From Thermaurantimonas aggregans (GTDB lineage: Bacteria; Bacteroidota; Bacteroidia; Flavobacteriales; Schleiferiaceae): a stretch of 64,000 nt of DNA. The translations under genes and the position numbers were made by a program. Numbering within the stretch: position 1 is the stretch's first letter; each line of letters starts with the position of its first letter. Below are positions 53,209 to 62,744 of this stretch, one piece after another. The notes beneath the pieces are model-generated. The model made no database searches. It was not told the origin of the DNA and saw only the letters and a program-made list of their open reading frames with translations. Where the stretch lies: assembly GCF_003851885.1 (NCBI RefSeq), contig NZ_BHZE01000011.1:1-64000 (forward strand), written 5' to 3'.

Positions 53209-55626
53209 ATGAAAAAACTTGTTTATCTCATATCCCTATGGCTTGTGGGGGCTTCACTCCTTTACGGCCAGATCCTTACCATTACCGACTTGGTGACAGG
53301 TGAACCTATTGAGCGCGCTACCATCACCAGCCGAGAACCCAGACTTTTTACTTATACCAATGCGCGAGGACAAGCAGATATCTCTGATTTTCAGACAGCA
53401 TCTGGTATAGAGATCCGTTCAATTGGCTATGAAACCCAATACCTTACCTATGATCAGTTGCGCAGACTTGATTTCAAACTACAGCTGCGTCAGACAAACG
53501 TTAATCTCGATCAGGTGACTGTTTCAGCTTCTCGCTACACTGAGGAAAGTCGAAATGTTCCTCAGCGCACCGTTAGTCTTACGCAAAAGGATGTGATGCT
53601 CTTGCAACCGCAAACAGCGGCTGACCTGCTTGGCCAAACGGGTGAGGTCTTCATACAAAAAAGCCAACAGGCTGGAGGAAGTCCTATGATACGGGGGTTT
53701 GCCACAAACCGACTGATGTACACTGTTGATGGAGTTCGTTTTAATACTGCCATCTTTCGCGGTGGGAATATTCAAAACGTCATAAATCTCGATCCTTTCG
53801 TTGTCGAGCAAGCAGAAGTAATCTTTGGTCCAGGCTCGATCATATACGGATCAGACGCCATCGGGGGAGTCATGACCTTCCACACCCAAAATCCCGAGCT
53901 CACGCTTACTGATAAGGTGCTTATCAATGGAAAAGCCCTAGCGCGCTATAGCTCGGCCAATCGAGAGAATACCGGGCATTTCACCCTCAATGTGGGTGGT
54001 CGCAGGTTTGCTTCGCTCACAGCTGTGAGCTTCTTTCGATTCGACGATCTGCGCATGGGCAGCCACGGACCTGAAGAGTATCTGCGTAACATTTATGCCA
54101 CGCGCATCGACTCTGCTGACCGCATTCTCTACAACCCCGATCCACGTGTGCAAATCCCCAGCGGTTACGACCAGTTTAACATCTTGCAAAAGTTGCGCTT
54201 CAAGCCTTCTGCCCGCTGGGACATAAAATATGGCTTTCACTATAGCGAGACATCATCCTATTCAAGATACGATCGCCTGCATCGCTACCGCAACAATGGC
54301 CTGCCTGCAAGTGCCGAATGGAACTACGGCCCTCAAATCTGGATGATGAACCACCTCAGCGCCATACACAAAGGTCAGAACACCCTATACGATCAACTTA
54401 CTCTGAGCCTAGCCACCCAGTATTTCGAAGAGAGCCGCATAGACCGCAGCTATGGGCAGAGTCGTCGTCGTACACGCATAGAGCGGGTCATGGCACATTC
54501 CTTTAATGCCGATCTACAGAGAAGTATCGGTCGCAAAGCATCGCTATACTATGGCCTAGAATACGTTTGGAATCAGGTAAACTCCACCGGCATAGATACG
54601 CGCATCAACACCGGCCTTGTAGAGCGCGCTAGCTCGCGCTATCCCAATGCCGATTGGAGTACTTACGCAGCCTACGCCAAGTACCAATACCGTACTTCTG
54701 AAAAACTCCTTATCGAGGCCGGTACGCGCTTTACCAGCTTCACTACCACGGCCGATTTTCGTCAGAATCTCGACTTTTTCCCCTTTCCTTTCGAGCAGGC
54801 TGATTTGAACTTCAGCAATCTTGTAGGCAACATAGGCCTGGCCTACACACCCGATCGCACTACTAAGATCAGCGCTGTACTAAGTACAGGCTTCCGCGCT
54901 CCAAATGTGGACGACATCGGCAAGGTCTTTGACTCCGAGCCTGGATCTGTCACCGTGCCAAACCCTGCTCTTAAAAGCGAATACGCTTACAACGGCGAGC
55001 TCTCCGTGATGAAAACCTTCGCCGATCAGCTTAAGGTAAGCCTCACAGGTTATTACACCTTCCTGCAAAATGCCCTCGTGCGTCGAAACTTCCAGCTCAA
55101 CGGTCAGGATTCCATCCTTTACGACGGGCAGCTCAGTCGGGTTCAAGCCATACAAAACGCAGCTCAAGCAACGATATGGGGCCTACAGGCACTCCTTGAG
55201 TACGACTTTGGAAACGGCCTCACAGCTTCCACTCAAGCCAATTACCAAAAAGGCGAGGAAGAAATGGACGATGGAACTTTAAGCCCCTCTCGCCATGCTG
55301 CGCCCTGGTATGGCGTCACCCGCATCACTTATCGCATTAATCGACTGAATTTTCAAGTGTATGCCATGTACAGCGGGGGGTTTACCTTCGACATGCTCAA
55401 TGTAGAAGAGCGCGGCAAGCCAGAGATTTATGCCCGCGACCCCCTCGGCCGCCCTTATTCACCCGGCTGGTACACCCTCAATGCTAAGGCCTATTACCAG
55501 CTCACTGATCAAGTCGGCCTCACCTTCGGCCTTGAAAACATTACCGACCAGCGCTATCGGCCTTACAGTTCAGGCATCGTTGCACCGGGTCGAAACTTCG
55601 TAATGGCCATTCGTGCGACGTTCTAA
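53209..55626 (+). CDS. TonB-dependent outer membrane receptor
   Basis: An 805-residue receptor. A signal peptide (MKKLVYLISLWLVGASLLYGQ), a carboxypeptidase-like regulatory domain (about 22-95: LVTGEPIERATITSREP), a TonB-box-like VDQVTVSASR-type segment, a plug domain (about 110-230: MIRGFATNRLMYTVDGVRFNTAIFRGGNIQNVI and FGPGSIIYGSDAIGGVMTFHT), and a beta barrel ending AIRATF. The plug sequence fits the hemoglobin/transferrin receptor group, so heme or siderophore iron is the likely cargo. The frame is open from 53080, but the signal peptide sets the start at 53209. It ends in a strong terminator. Confidence 0.93.
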   Translation: MKKLVYLISLWLVGASLLYGQILTITDLVTGEPIERATITSREPRLFTYTNARGQADISDFQTASGIEIRSIGYETQYLTYDQLRRLDFKLQLRQTNVNLDQVTVSASRYTEESRNVPQRTVSLTQKDVMLLQPQTAADLLGQTGEVFIQKSQQAGGSPMIRGFATNRLMYTVDGVRFNTAIFRGGNIQNVINLDPFVVEQAEVIFGPGSIIYGSDAIGGVMTFHTQNPELTLTDKVLINGKALARYSSANRENTGHFTLNVGGRRFASLTAVSFFRFDDLRMGSHGPEEYLRNIYATRIDSADRILYNPDPRVQIPSGYDQFNILQKLRFKPSARWDIKYGFHYSETSSYSRYDRLHRYRNNGLPASAEWNYGPQIWMMNHLSAIHKGQNTLYDQLTLSLATQYFEESRIDRSYGQSRRRTRIERVMAHSFNADLQRSIGRKASLYYGLEYVWNQVNSTGIDTRINTGLVERASSRYPNADWSTYAAYAKYQYRTSEKLLIEAGTRFTSFTTTADFRQNLDFFPFPFEQADLNFSNLVGNIGLAYTPDRTTKISAVLSTGFRAPNVDDIGKVFDSEPGSVTVPNPALKSEYAYNGELSVMKTFADQLKVSLTGYYTFLQNALVRRNFQLNGQDSILYDGQLSRVQAIQNAAQATIWGLQALLEYDFGNGLTASTQANYQKGEEEMDDGTLSPSRHAAPWYGVTRITYRINRLNFQVYAMYSGGFTFDMLNVEERGKPEIYARDPLGRPYSPGWYTLNAKAYYQLTDQVGLTFGLENITDQRYRPYSSGIVAPGRNFVMAIRATF

Positions 55627-55652
55627 TCCATTTCAATCTTTATTTCTCACCA

Positions 55653-55688
55653 AACCGCTCCTTCCCCAGAAGGGCGGTTTTTTTATTT
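55653..55688 (+). terminator. Rho-independent terminator of the TonB-dependent receptor
   Basis: AACCGC-T-CCTT and AAGG-G-CGGTT form a stem with one internal mismatch around CCCCAG, followed by seven T. It starts 27 bases after the receptor stop. Confidence 0.88.
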
Positions 55689-56157
55689 TATCTAACTTTA
55701 TACTGAAGCTTCTACACATACTGGGCTAATGTGTCTTTTTTACTTTCGATGGCAGATGTTTCAGGGCCGATTACTTTAACCAAATGGAAACATGGATTAA
55801 TGCGGATTTTTTTGCAGATTTACGTAAATTGATTTGTTACTCTCTCTATAAGCTACAAGCAGTTTTGGAATAGACTTTCCTTATTTTTAACGACCGATGG
55901 ATTAAGATAGCCTGAAGGGCAAATAATAATCATTAAATCGAGGAATCTTTCTTATGCTACCTTCAAATTTGTGCGACTTAACAATCGTGTTTAAAACTTA
56001 TTTTTAAAAAACATTACAGCATACCATCTTAAGACAGGAGAGTTGATAAGTACACTTGCTCAGGTAATTAAAGTTCAGAGGTTTCTAACAATAAAGATAA
56101 AAATCGCGGGCTTACTTGCGGCCTTCCAATACATGGTTTAAAAGCCAATAATAAAGT
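55689..56157 (+). other. 469-base gap without a gene
   Basis: AT-rich sequence with no open frame of useful length and no RNA fold I can name. The only structure seen is three spaced GATT units within 55794-55820, with spacings of 10 and 12 bases. recO begins at 56158; no TAnnTTTG box is clear before it. Confidence 0.5.
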
Positions 56158-56874
56158 ATGTACACTAAAGTGCGTGCCATACTCCTTTCTTCGGTTGCAG
56201 CCTCAGGTGGTGCGGTAATCATTACTTCTCTGACCGATGTGTATGGAAAGATATCTCTAATTACTAAGGGAATTCACAGTAAAAAAGCCCTTGTTAAACC
56301 GGCATATTTGATGCCCTTAAATATTCTTGATCTTCAAATTGATTTTCGGCAAAATAAAGATTTGCACTACATACGCGAAGCCAAGCCTTTTTTGATACCT
56401 TCATCGTTAGAGGCTCAACCTGTAAAGCGAGCAATCTCCTTTTTTGTGGCTGAGGTACTACAGCGCAGTCTTCACGAGCATCAGCCTTTGCCAGCTGTGT
56501 TTGAATTTGTGTTGCGATGGATCGAAGCATTTGACGAGTCAGAACATTCTACAGGACTTATTGTCCACTGGCTTTTGGCTCATCTCATTAAAGTGTTAGG
56601 CATAGAACCCAATCTTTTGCCTGGGAATCATTGGCTCGATTTGGTAGAAGGGAAGTCAGTGGCCGAAGAGCCATATCACCCCCACAAGGTGAAACCCGAG
56701 TTGGCTACGCAGCTCTATTTGCTTTTCAATAAGACAAATATGTATAATCCTGACAGTGTTGGTAAGACTACAAAAGCCGAACTACTCGATGTCTTGCTGC
56801 TGTATCTTCGCCTGCACATTCCAGAATTTGGTACGCCTAAAACATTATCTGTTTTAAAAGAACTTTTTGAATAA
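56158..56874 (+). CDS. recO: DNA repair protein RecO
   Basis: A 238-residue protein. The N-terminal OB fold has TKVRAILLSSVAASGGAVIITSLTDVYGKISLITKG, and the C-terminal helical domain follows (KRAISFFVAEVLQRSLHEHQP, EFVLRWIEAF). RecO works with RecR to load RecA on SSB-coated DNA in gap repair. The zinc-finger cysteines of some RecO proteins are missing. The CPBP protease gene begins three bases after the stop, so recO heads a four-gene run. Confidence 0.9.
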   Translation: MYTKVRAILLSSVAASGGAVIITSLTDVYGKISLITKGIHSKKALVKPAYLMPLNILDLQIDFRQNKDLHYIREAKPFLIPSSLEAQPVKRAISFFVAEVLQRSLHEHQPLPAVFEFVLRWIEAFDESEHSTGLIVHWLLAHLIKVLGIEPNLLPGNHWLDLVEGKSVAEEPYHPHKVKPELATQLYLLFNKTNMYNPDSVGKTTKAELLDVLLLYLRLHIPEFGTPKTLSVLKELFE

Positions 56875-56877
56875 ATC

Positions 56878-57804
56878 ATGCAACAGGAAGAATTTGATAA
56901 TACTATGCCGCCGGGACGACCTTTGTGGCTTGACTTACTGACGCTTACAGCCAGCGTTTTCATGGGCATCATTGCAGGCTCCATAGTAGCCTCTATCACC
57001 ATTCCATTTGTACTTCAGATACCCGTAGATCAAATCCCTGACATCTTGATGGGCAGCCTATCACATCCAAAAACGGGAGCTGTACTGCGCTACATACAGT
57101 TTTGGACGTCAGGGTTGGGATTTTTGGGTGGTGGTTGGTTTTTTCTGGCTAAAGTGGTGCGGTCGATCCATCAAATAGGTTTAGATGTGAAATCGCTGCC
57201 TAAACCGCTTTGGTTATCGCTTGCTTTGGGGTCGATGGTCATGTTGCTACCAGCTACTGAGTGGCTGCAGTGGCTCAATAATCAAATTGTGTTTCCTGAA
57301 GCACTTTCGGCCGTTGAGGCCAATCTGCGCTTTTTACAGAAGACAAATATGGATCAAATTAAGCTCATGATTGAGCCAAATAATCCCGATGTATGGCCGT
57401 ACACACTGATTACAATAGCCATTCTGCCGGCTGTAGGTGAAGAGTTGGTGTTCAGGGGAGCCTTGCAAAACTTAATGATTCGTAAGTTTGGTGTAAAACC
57501 AGGTATCGTACTAACTGCATTAACTTTTACCCTGATACACAGGCAGTTTTACAACATTCTGCCTATGTTAGCACTTTCGCTTTTGCTAGGGTATGTGTAT
57601 TACCTCACCGGTTCACTGCTTACCACCATTGCCATGCATTTGATCAACAATGCCTTGTCTCTCTTTATGGTCTATTACTTCGGTTGGACAGATGAAGTTA
57701 CCACACCGGAATTTTCTTTGCCCATCTCCCTACTAACGGCAGCATTAGGTATTTACATGCTATTTCTGTTGCAAAAACTCATTGATTCTGAACACGTCGA
57801 ATGA
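56878..57804 (+). CDS. CPBP family intramembrane protease
   Basis: A 308-residue membrane protein with about eight helices. The CPBP/Rce1 motifs are present: VGEELVFRGALQNLM (motif 1, Glu-Glu and Arg), LTFTLIHRQFYN (His, motif 2) and HLINNALSL (motif 3). These proteins cut membrane substrates or CAAX-like tails, or in some bacteria aid bacteriocin immunity. The Met start follows recO by three bases and the stop overlaps the dehydrogenase start by four (ATGA). Confidence 0.9.
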   Translation: MQQEEFDNTMPPGRPLWLDLLTLTASVFMGIIAGSIVASITIPFVLQIPVDQIPDILMGSLSHPKTGAVLRYIQFWTSGLGFLGGGWFFLAKVVRSIHQIGLDVKSLPKPLWLSLALGSMVMLLPATEWLQWLNNQIVFPEALSAVEANLRFLQKTNMDQIKLMIEPNNPDVWPYTLITIAILPAVGEELVFRGALQNLMIRKFGVKPGIVLTALTFTLIHRQFYNILPMLALSLLLGYVYYLTGSLLTTIAMHLINNALSLFMVYYFGWTDEVTTPEFSLPISLLTAALGIYMLFLLQKLIDSEHVE

Positions 57805-59159
57805 AAAAAATTCTCATTATCGGAGCAGGTCGATCTACCTTGAGCCTGATCAATTACATGCTTCAGTTGGCCGAAGCACGAGACTGGATGTTAGTAGTGG
57901 CTGATAAAGACTTGCATCTGGTAACCGAAAAGATTGCTGGCAATCCGCGTGCTCGAGCTCTGAAAATGGACGTAACTGACGAAATCAGTCGGGTTCGTGC
58001 CATTGCAGAGGCTGATTTGGTGATCAGCATGCTGCCTGCTGACATGCACGTGCCAGTGGCTATCGACTGTGTGGCCCTTCGAAAGCATCTGGTAACGGCT
58101 TCTTATGTGTCAGAAGGCATGCAAAAACTGCACGAAAGGGCAGTGGAGGCTGATGTGATTCTGATGAATGAAGTTGGCGTAGATCCCGGTATTGACCACA
58201 TCAGTGCCAAAAAAGTGATCGATGATATAGTTGATAAGGGCGGAAAAATGCTGATATTCGAGAGCTTTACCGGTGGGCTGCCTGCACCTGAGAGCGACGA
58301 CAACCCATGGCACTATAAATTCTCTTGGAATCCGCGTAATGTGGTACTTGCTGGCTCTGGTGGGGCGGTTAAGTTCATTCAAGAGGGACAGTACAAGTAC
58401 ATTCCGTACCACATGGTCTTTCGACGTACAGAATTCATTGATATTGAGGGGTATGGCCGTTTTGAAGGGTATGCTAATCGCGATAGCCTGCGCTACAGAT
58501 CTGTGTATGGATTGCACGACATCCCTACCATATACAGAGGCACCCTTCGCCGGCCAGGTTTCTGCCGGGCATGGGACATTTTTGTAAAACTCGGCATGAC
58601 CGACGACAGTTACGAAATGGAAAATGCTCACAAGCTCACCAAAAGGCAGTTTTTCAATTCCTTCTTGGCATACCATCCGACTGACTCGGTCGAACTTAAG
58701 CTCATGCACTACATGGACATCCCTCAGGATCAGAGCGATCTATTGGAAAAATTTTCTTTTCTCGGACTTTTCGACGAGGAACCTTTGCCTCTGGAGTCAG
58801 TAAGTAAACCTACCCCTGCCCGCATCCTTCAGGCCATTTTAGAAGAAAAATGGCAAATGAAACCCGGCGATCGAGACATGATTGTGATGTGGCATAAATT
58901 CGGCTACGAGCTCGACGGTCAAAAGAAGATGTGTACTTCGCATATGATCTTCAAAGGAGTTGATCATCGCAACACAGCCATGGCTCATACTGTGGGCATA
59001 CCGGTAGCCATCGCAGCGCGATTGATCTTAGAAGGTAAAATCACCAGCAGAGGGGTACAGATCCCTATTACGCCAGAGATCTACTTACCTATGCTCGAAG
59101 AGCTTAAACAGTATGGGGTACACTTTGTAGAGAAAGAAATCCCCTATAAAAATTATTGA
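57801..59159 (+). CDS. Saccharopine dehydrogenase family protein
   Basis: A 452-residue protein. The N-terminal Rossmann fold has ILIIGAGRSTLSLINYML (GxGxxx), an ADKD acidic turn for the cofactor ribose, and ISMLPADMHVPVA. The C-terminal saccharopine-dehydrogenase domain has NEVGVDPGIDHISAK and GLPAPESDDNPWHYKFSWNPRNV, which binds the amino-acid substrate. It likely forms or cleaves saccharopine or a similar N-linked amino acid with NAD(P). It overlaps CPBP by four bases and the aminotransferase begins four bases after it, so the last two may act in lysine metabolism together. Confidence 0.88.
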   Translation: MKKILIIGAGRSTLSLINYMLQLAEARDWMLVVADKDLHLVTEKIAGNPRARALKMDVTDEISRVRAIAEADLVISMLPADMHVPVAIDCVALRKHLVTASYVSEGMQKLHERAVEADVILMNEVGVDPGIDHISAKKVIDDIVDKGGKMLIFESFTGGLPAPESDDNPWHYKFSWNPRNVVLAGSGGAVKFIQEGQYKYIPYHMVFRRTEFIDIEGYGRFEGYANRDSLRYRSVYGLHDIPTIYRGTLRRPGFCRAWDIFVKLGMTDDSYEMENAHKLTKRQFFNSFLAYHPTDSVELKLMHYMDIPQDQSDLLEKFSFLGLFDEEPLPLESVSKPTPARILQAILEEKWQMKPGDRDMIVMWHKFGYELDGQKKMCTSHMIFKGVDHRNTAMAHTVGIPVAIAARLILEGKITSRGVQIPITPEIYLPMLEELKQYGVHFVEKEIPYKNY

Positions 59160-59163
59160 TCTC

Positions 59164-60378
59164 ATGTCAGATACCCGGTCAGCTGCAAGTGTTAAAAGCC
59201 TGTTTTTCAAACACCTGGGTCAAACAACACAATTCCCGGTTGCTTTACACATTGCTAAGGCTGAGGGTCACTACTTAATTGATTCTGAAGGAAAAAAATA
59301 TCTTGATCTGATCAGTGGTATATCCGTCAGCAATATAGGTCATTGTCATCCTCGTGTAGTAGAGGCCGTTCAAAAGCAAGTAGAAACCTACATGCACACG
59401 ATGGTTTATGGCGAGTACATACAAAATCCGCAAGTAGAGCTCGCACATGCCCTGCACCAGGCCACTAATCCTAGCCTCGAGATGGCCTATTTGGTGAATT
59501 CAGGGGCCGAAGCCATCGAAGGTACCATGAAATTGGCTAAGCGCTACACTGGCCGACCCGAGATCATATATTGCCGCCATTCGTACCACGGTAGCACCCA
59601 AGGAGCCTTAAGTGTAATGGGTGGAGAAGAGTTTAAACAAGCTTTTCGGCCCCTCATTCCAGGGTGTAGAATGATTGAATTCAACAATTTTGACGATTTA
59701 AAACATATAACAAAAAAAACAGCGGCTGTCATTACCGAAGTAGTACAAAGTGAGTCGGGGTATGTACCTGCTGATGTCGCTTGGCTTACAGAGATCAGAA
59801 AACGCTGTGACCAAACAGGCGCTTTGCTTGTTTTAGATGAGATTCAGACAGGTTTTGGCCGTACGGGAGCACTTTTTGGCTTTCAAAAGGTTGGAATAGT
59901 TCCCGATATTCTGGTGCTAGCTAAAGGCATGGGAGGTGGAATGCCCATTGGTGCTTTTATGGCACCTCGTAAGCTGATGATGTCGCTCACAGAGAATCCC
60001 ATTTTAGGTCATATCACTACATTTGGAGGTCATCCAGTATCAGCAGCTGCAGCCTTAGCCACCTTACAGGTCGTAACTGAAAATCGCTTATGGGAAAATG
60101 CTTTCCACATCGAAAAGACCTTTCGCTCGCTGCTTCGACATCCGATGATTCACAACATATCAGGAGTCGGAGCCATGATGGCAATTGAACTAAGTGATTT
60201 TGATACAGTTTTAAAGGTCATTGGAATTTGTATGAAAAATGGGCTGCTGATCGATTGGTTTTTGTTTAACAACCGTAGTTTAAGGGTCTCACCCCCCCTT
60301 ACACTAACGGACAATGAAATGAAGCGCGCAGCGGAAATACTGCTACATGCCCTTGATACTGTGCAGACTGCCTTATGA
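59164..60378 (+). CDS. Class III pyridoxal-phosphate aminotransferase
   Basis: A 404-residue enzyme. The PLP lysine is in LVLAKGMGGGMPIGAFM, with the LVLDEIQTGFGRTG aspartate and the VNSGAEAIEGTMKLAKRYTGR substrate region. Of the acetylornithine/ornithine/4-aminobutyrate group; the substrate cannot be set from the sequence. It is in one transcript with the saccharopine-dehydrogenase-like gene, so a lysine or ornithine omega-amino group is a good guess. No arginine-pathway neighbours are present. Confidence 0.9.
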   Translation: MSDTRSAASVKSLFFKHLGQTTQFPVALHIAKAEGHYLIDSEGKKYLDLISGISVSNIGHCHPRVVEAVQKQVETYMHTMVYGEYIQNPQVELAHALHQATNPSLEMAYLVNSGAEAIEGTMKLAKRYTGRPEIIYCRHSYHGSTQGALSVMGGEEFKQAFRPLIPGCRMIEFNNFDDLKHITKKTAAVITEVVQSESGYVPADVAWLTEIRKRCDQTGALLVLDEIQTGFGRTGALFGFQKVGIVPDILVLAKGMGGGMPIGAFMAPRKLMMSLTENPILGHITTFGGHPVSAAAALATLQVVTENRLWENAFHIEKTFRSLLRHPMIHNISGVGAMMAIELSDFDTVLKVIGICMKNGLLIDWFLFNNRSLRVSPPLTLTDNEMKRAAEILLHALDTVQTAL

Positions 60379-60420
60379 CAGAGGATAACTGCAACATTTA
60401 AAACACCTTAAGATTCAAAA

Positions 60421-60453
60421 TTTTGTCCAATCAAAGCATTGTTTATTTATTTG
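60421..60453 (+). promoter_or_regulatory. Promoter of the acpP-fabF-rnc operon
   Basis: TTTTG (60421-60425), a 20-base spacer and TTTATTTG (60446-60453). The -33 element is exact; the -7 element differs from TAnnTTTG only at its second base. The acpP ATG is 30 bases downstream. Confidence 0.55.
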
Positions 60454-60482
60454 CACCCGCTAATCACTAAATCACAGATACA

Positions 60483-60722
60483 ATGTCAGACATCGCTTCA
60501 CGTGTTAAGGCCATCATTGTGGACAAACTGGGCGTAGATGAAAACGAAGTAACCATGGAAGCCAGCTTTACCAACGACCTTGGTGCTGACTCATTGGATA
60601 CTGTAGAACTCATCATGGAATTTGAAAAAGAATTCGACATTCAGATTCCGGACGACCAGGCTGAAAACATCTCAACTGTAGGCCAAGCCATTGAATACAT
60701 TGAGAAGGCTGTAAAATCCTAA
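60483..60722 (+). CDS. acpP: Acyl carrier protein
   Basis: A 79-residue acidic protein. The phosphopantetheine Ser is Ser37 in [13 protein letters not shown]. It carries acyl chains in type II fatty acid synthesis. Length and the flanking fabF gene confirm the call. The gap to fabF is 34 bases, so they are cotranscribed. Confidence 0.97.
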   Translation: MSDIASRVKAIIVDKLGVDENEVTMEASFTNDLGADSLDTVELIMEFEKEFDIQIPDDQAENISTVGQAIEYIEKAVKS

Positions 60723-60756
60723 AATTTTACTTTAACACTCTAACTTTTCTGTATTT

Positions 60757-62013
60757 ATGACACAGGCAAGGCGTGTAGTAATTACCGGTGTTGGTGCCAT
60801 TACCCCTATTGGCAATACTGCCCAGGAATATCTGGAAGGATTGAAAAACGGGAAAAGTGGCGCAGCGATGATTACATCGTTCGATACCGAAAAATTCAAA
60901 ACACGTTTTGCCTGTGAAGTAAAAAACTTCGATGTAAATCAGTTTATCGATCGCAAAGAAGCTCGTCGGATGGATCGATTTACACACTTTGCCCTAGTGT
61001 GTGCCGATGAGGCTATGAAAGACGCCGGACTCGACAAAGAGGGAAGTGTAGATCCAGACAGAGCTGGTGTTATTTGGGGTTCTGGAATTGGCGGTCTAGA
61101 CACTTTTTTAAAAGAATCACTTGATTACGCCAAGGGCGATGGCACGCCCCGTTTTAATCCGTTTTTCATCCCAAAGATGATAGCGGATATTGCTCCGGGT
61201 CACATTTCCATCAAATACGGTTTCAGAGGGCCAAATTTTTCTACCGTTTCGGCTTGTGCCTCTTCAACCAATGCTCTTATCGATGCCTATATTATGATTA
61301 AACTCGGCAAAGCCGATGTAATCATCAGTGGAGGTTCTGAAGCAGCCATCACTGAGGCAGGCATAGGAGGTTTTAACGCCATGCAAGCCCTCTCTACTCG
61401 AAACGATTCGCCCGAAACAGCCTCTCGTCCCTTTGATAAGGATAGAGATGGATTTGTAATGGGTGAGGGCGGTGCGTGCCTCATACTCGAAGAGCTGGAG
61501 CATGCCCTTGCGAGAGGTGCTAAAATTTACGCCGAAGTGGCTGGTTTTGGCCTTTCAGCCGATGCACATCACATTACTGCCCCACATCCCGATGGTCTCG
61601 GAGCAGCCAACGTGATGCGCTACGCCATTCAAGAAGCCGGTTTGAGGCTAGAAGACATCGATTATATCAACGTACACGGCACATCCACTCCATTGGGCGA
61701 CATTGCCGAAGTTAAGGCCATCCAAAAAGTTTTTGGTGAGCACGTTTACAAGCTCAACATTAGCTCTACCAAGTCGATGACGGGTCACCTATTAGGAGGT
61801 GCAGGAGCTGTAGAAGCATTAGCCACAGTGTTTGCCATCTATCACGACTTCATTCCGCCAACCATCAATCACTTCACCGACGATCCGGAACTTGATCCGA
61901 ACATCAATTTTACTTTCAACAAGGCTCAGCATCGCACAGTAAATGCAGCCATCAGCAATACTTTCGGATTCGGTGGACACAACGCAAGCATACTTCTGAA
62001 AAAGTATCGATAA
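60757..62013 (+). CDS. fabF: 3-oxoacyl-ACP synthase II
   Basis: A 418-residue condensing enzyme that extends acyl-ACP in fatty acid synthesis. The catalytic triad is intact: Cys167 in VSACASSTNAL, His in NVHGTSTPLGD, and His in SMTGHLLGGAGAVE. Length fits FabF. The last base of its stop is the first base of the rnc ATG (TAATG), so translation is coupled. This is a full contrast with the triad-altered KAS III-like protein at 43.9 kb. Confidence 0.97.
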   Translation: MTQARRVVITGVGAITPIGNTAQEYLEGLKNGKSGAAMITSFDTEKFKTRFACEVKNFDVNQFIDRKEARRMDRFTHFALVCADEAMKDAGLDKEGSVDPDRAGVIWGSGIGGLDTFLKESLDYAKGDGTPRFNPFFIPKMIADIAPGHISIKYGFRGPNFSTVSACASSTNALIDAYIMIKLGKADVIISGGSEAAITEAGIGGFNAMQALSTRNDSPETASRPFDKDRDGFVMGEGGACLILEELEHALARGAKIYAEVAGFGLSADAHHITAPHPDGLGAANVMRYAIQEAGLRLEDIDYINVHGTSTPLGDIAEVKAIQKVFGEHVYKLNISSTKSMTGHLLGGAGAVEALATVFAIYHDFIPPTINHFTDDPELDPNINFTFNKAQHRTVNAAISNTFGFGGHNASILLKKYR

Positions 62014-62744
62014 TGACTTTAAAAAACTGGATTTCAAAACTTTCCAGTTTTTCCCTTTCAGCAGATGAAAAAAGGTTTCGAAAATCGTTGAAAAAAATTA
62101 TCGGTTTTTCACCTAAAAACATCAAACATTACAAAATCGCTCTACATCACAGAAGTTTTATACAAGCAAACAAATTTGTAGAAGACTACGAAAGGCTTGA
62201 ATTTCTGGGCGATGCTATTTTAGGAGCTGTAGTGGCGGGTTATCTTTACTCCTCCTTTCCTAAACAAAAAGAAGGATTCCTCTCTGAGGTGCGTTCGAAA
62301 ATTGTGAATCGCACTCAGTTGCACTCCATTTCTCAAAAACTAGGGATCCCACAACTGATCAAACACAGAAAAGACAGTGCAAACCTGCCTAAATCCTTTT
62401 ACGGAGATGTACTTGAAGCCCTAATTGGAGCGATTTATCTCGACAGGGGGTATAAAAAAGCTGAAAAATTTATCTTAAAAAAAATCATTCAGCCTCATGT
62501 ACAGCTCGATGAAGTGGTGAATCGCATCAATAGCCATAAGGCTTTCTTACACGAATGGGCACAAAAAAATAAAAAAACATTACAATTTCGTGTGATTGAC
62601 TCATGGGGAAGCAGTCACAACATCGTTTTCGAAATCGGATGTTTTATTAATGATCAGTTGATCAGCTCTGCCACCGGTTACACCAAAAAAGCGGCTGAAG
62701 AGGAAGCTTCTAAACAAGCAATCGAAATTCTTAAACTGGCGTGA
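62013..62744 (+). CDS. rnc: Ribonuclease III
   Basis: A 243-residue double-strand-specific endonuclease. The catalytic signature ERLEFLGDAIL and the second acidic cluster FYGDVLEALIGAIYLDRG are complete, followed by a dsRNA-binding domain at the C terminus (INSHKAFLHEWAQKNKK ... GYTKKAAEEEASKQAIEIL). It matures rRNA and some mRNAs. The acpP-fabF-rnc order is normal in many bacteria. Confidence 0.96.
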   Translation: MTLKNWISKLSSFSLSADEKRFRKSLKKIIGFSPKNIKHYKIALHHRSFIQANKFVEDYERLEFLGDAILGAVVAGYLYSSFPKQKEGFLSEVRSKIVNRTQLHSISQKLGIPQLIKHRKDSANLPKSFYGDVLEALIGAIYLDRGYKKAEKFILKKIIQPHVQLDEVVNRINSHKAFLHEWAQKNKKTLQFRVIDSWGSSHNIVFEIGCFINDQLISSATGYTKKAAEEEASKQAIEILKLA

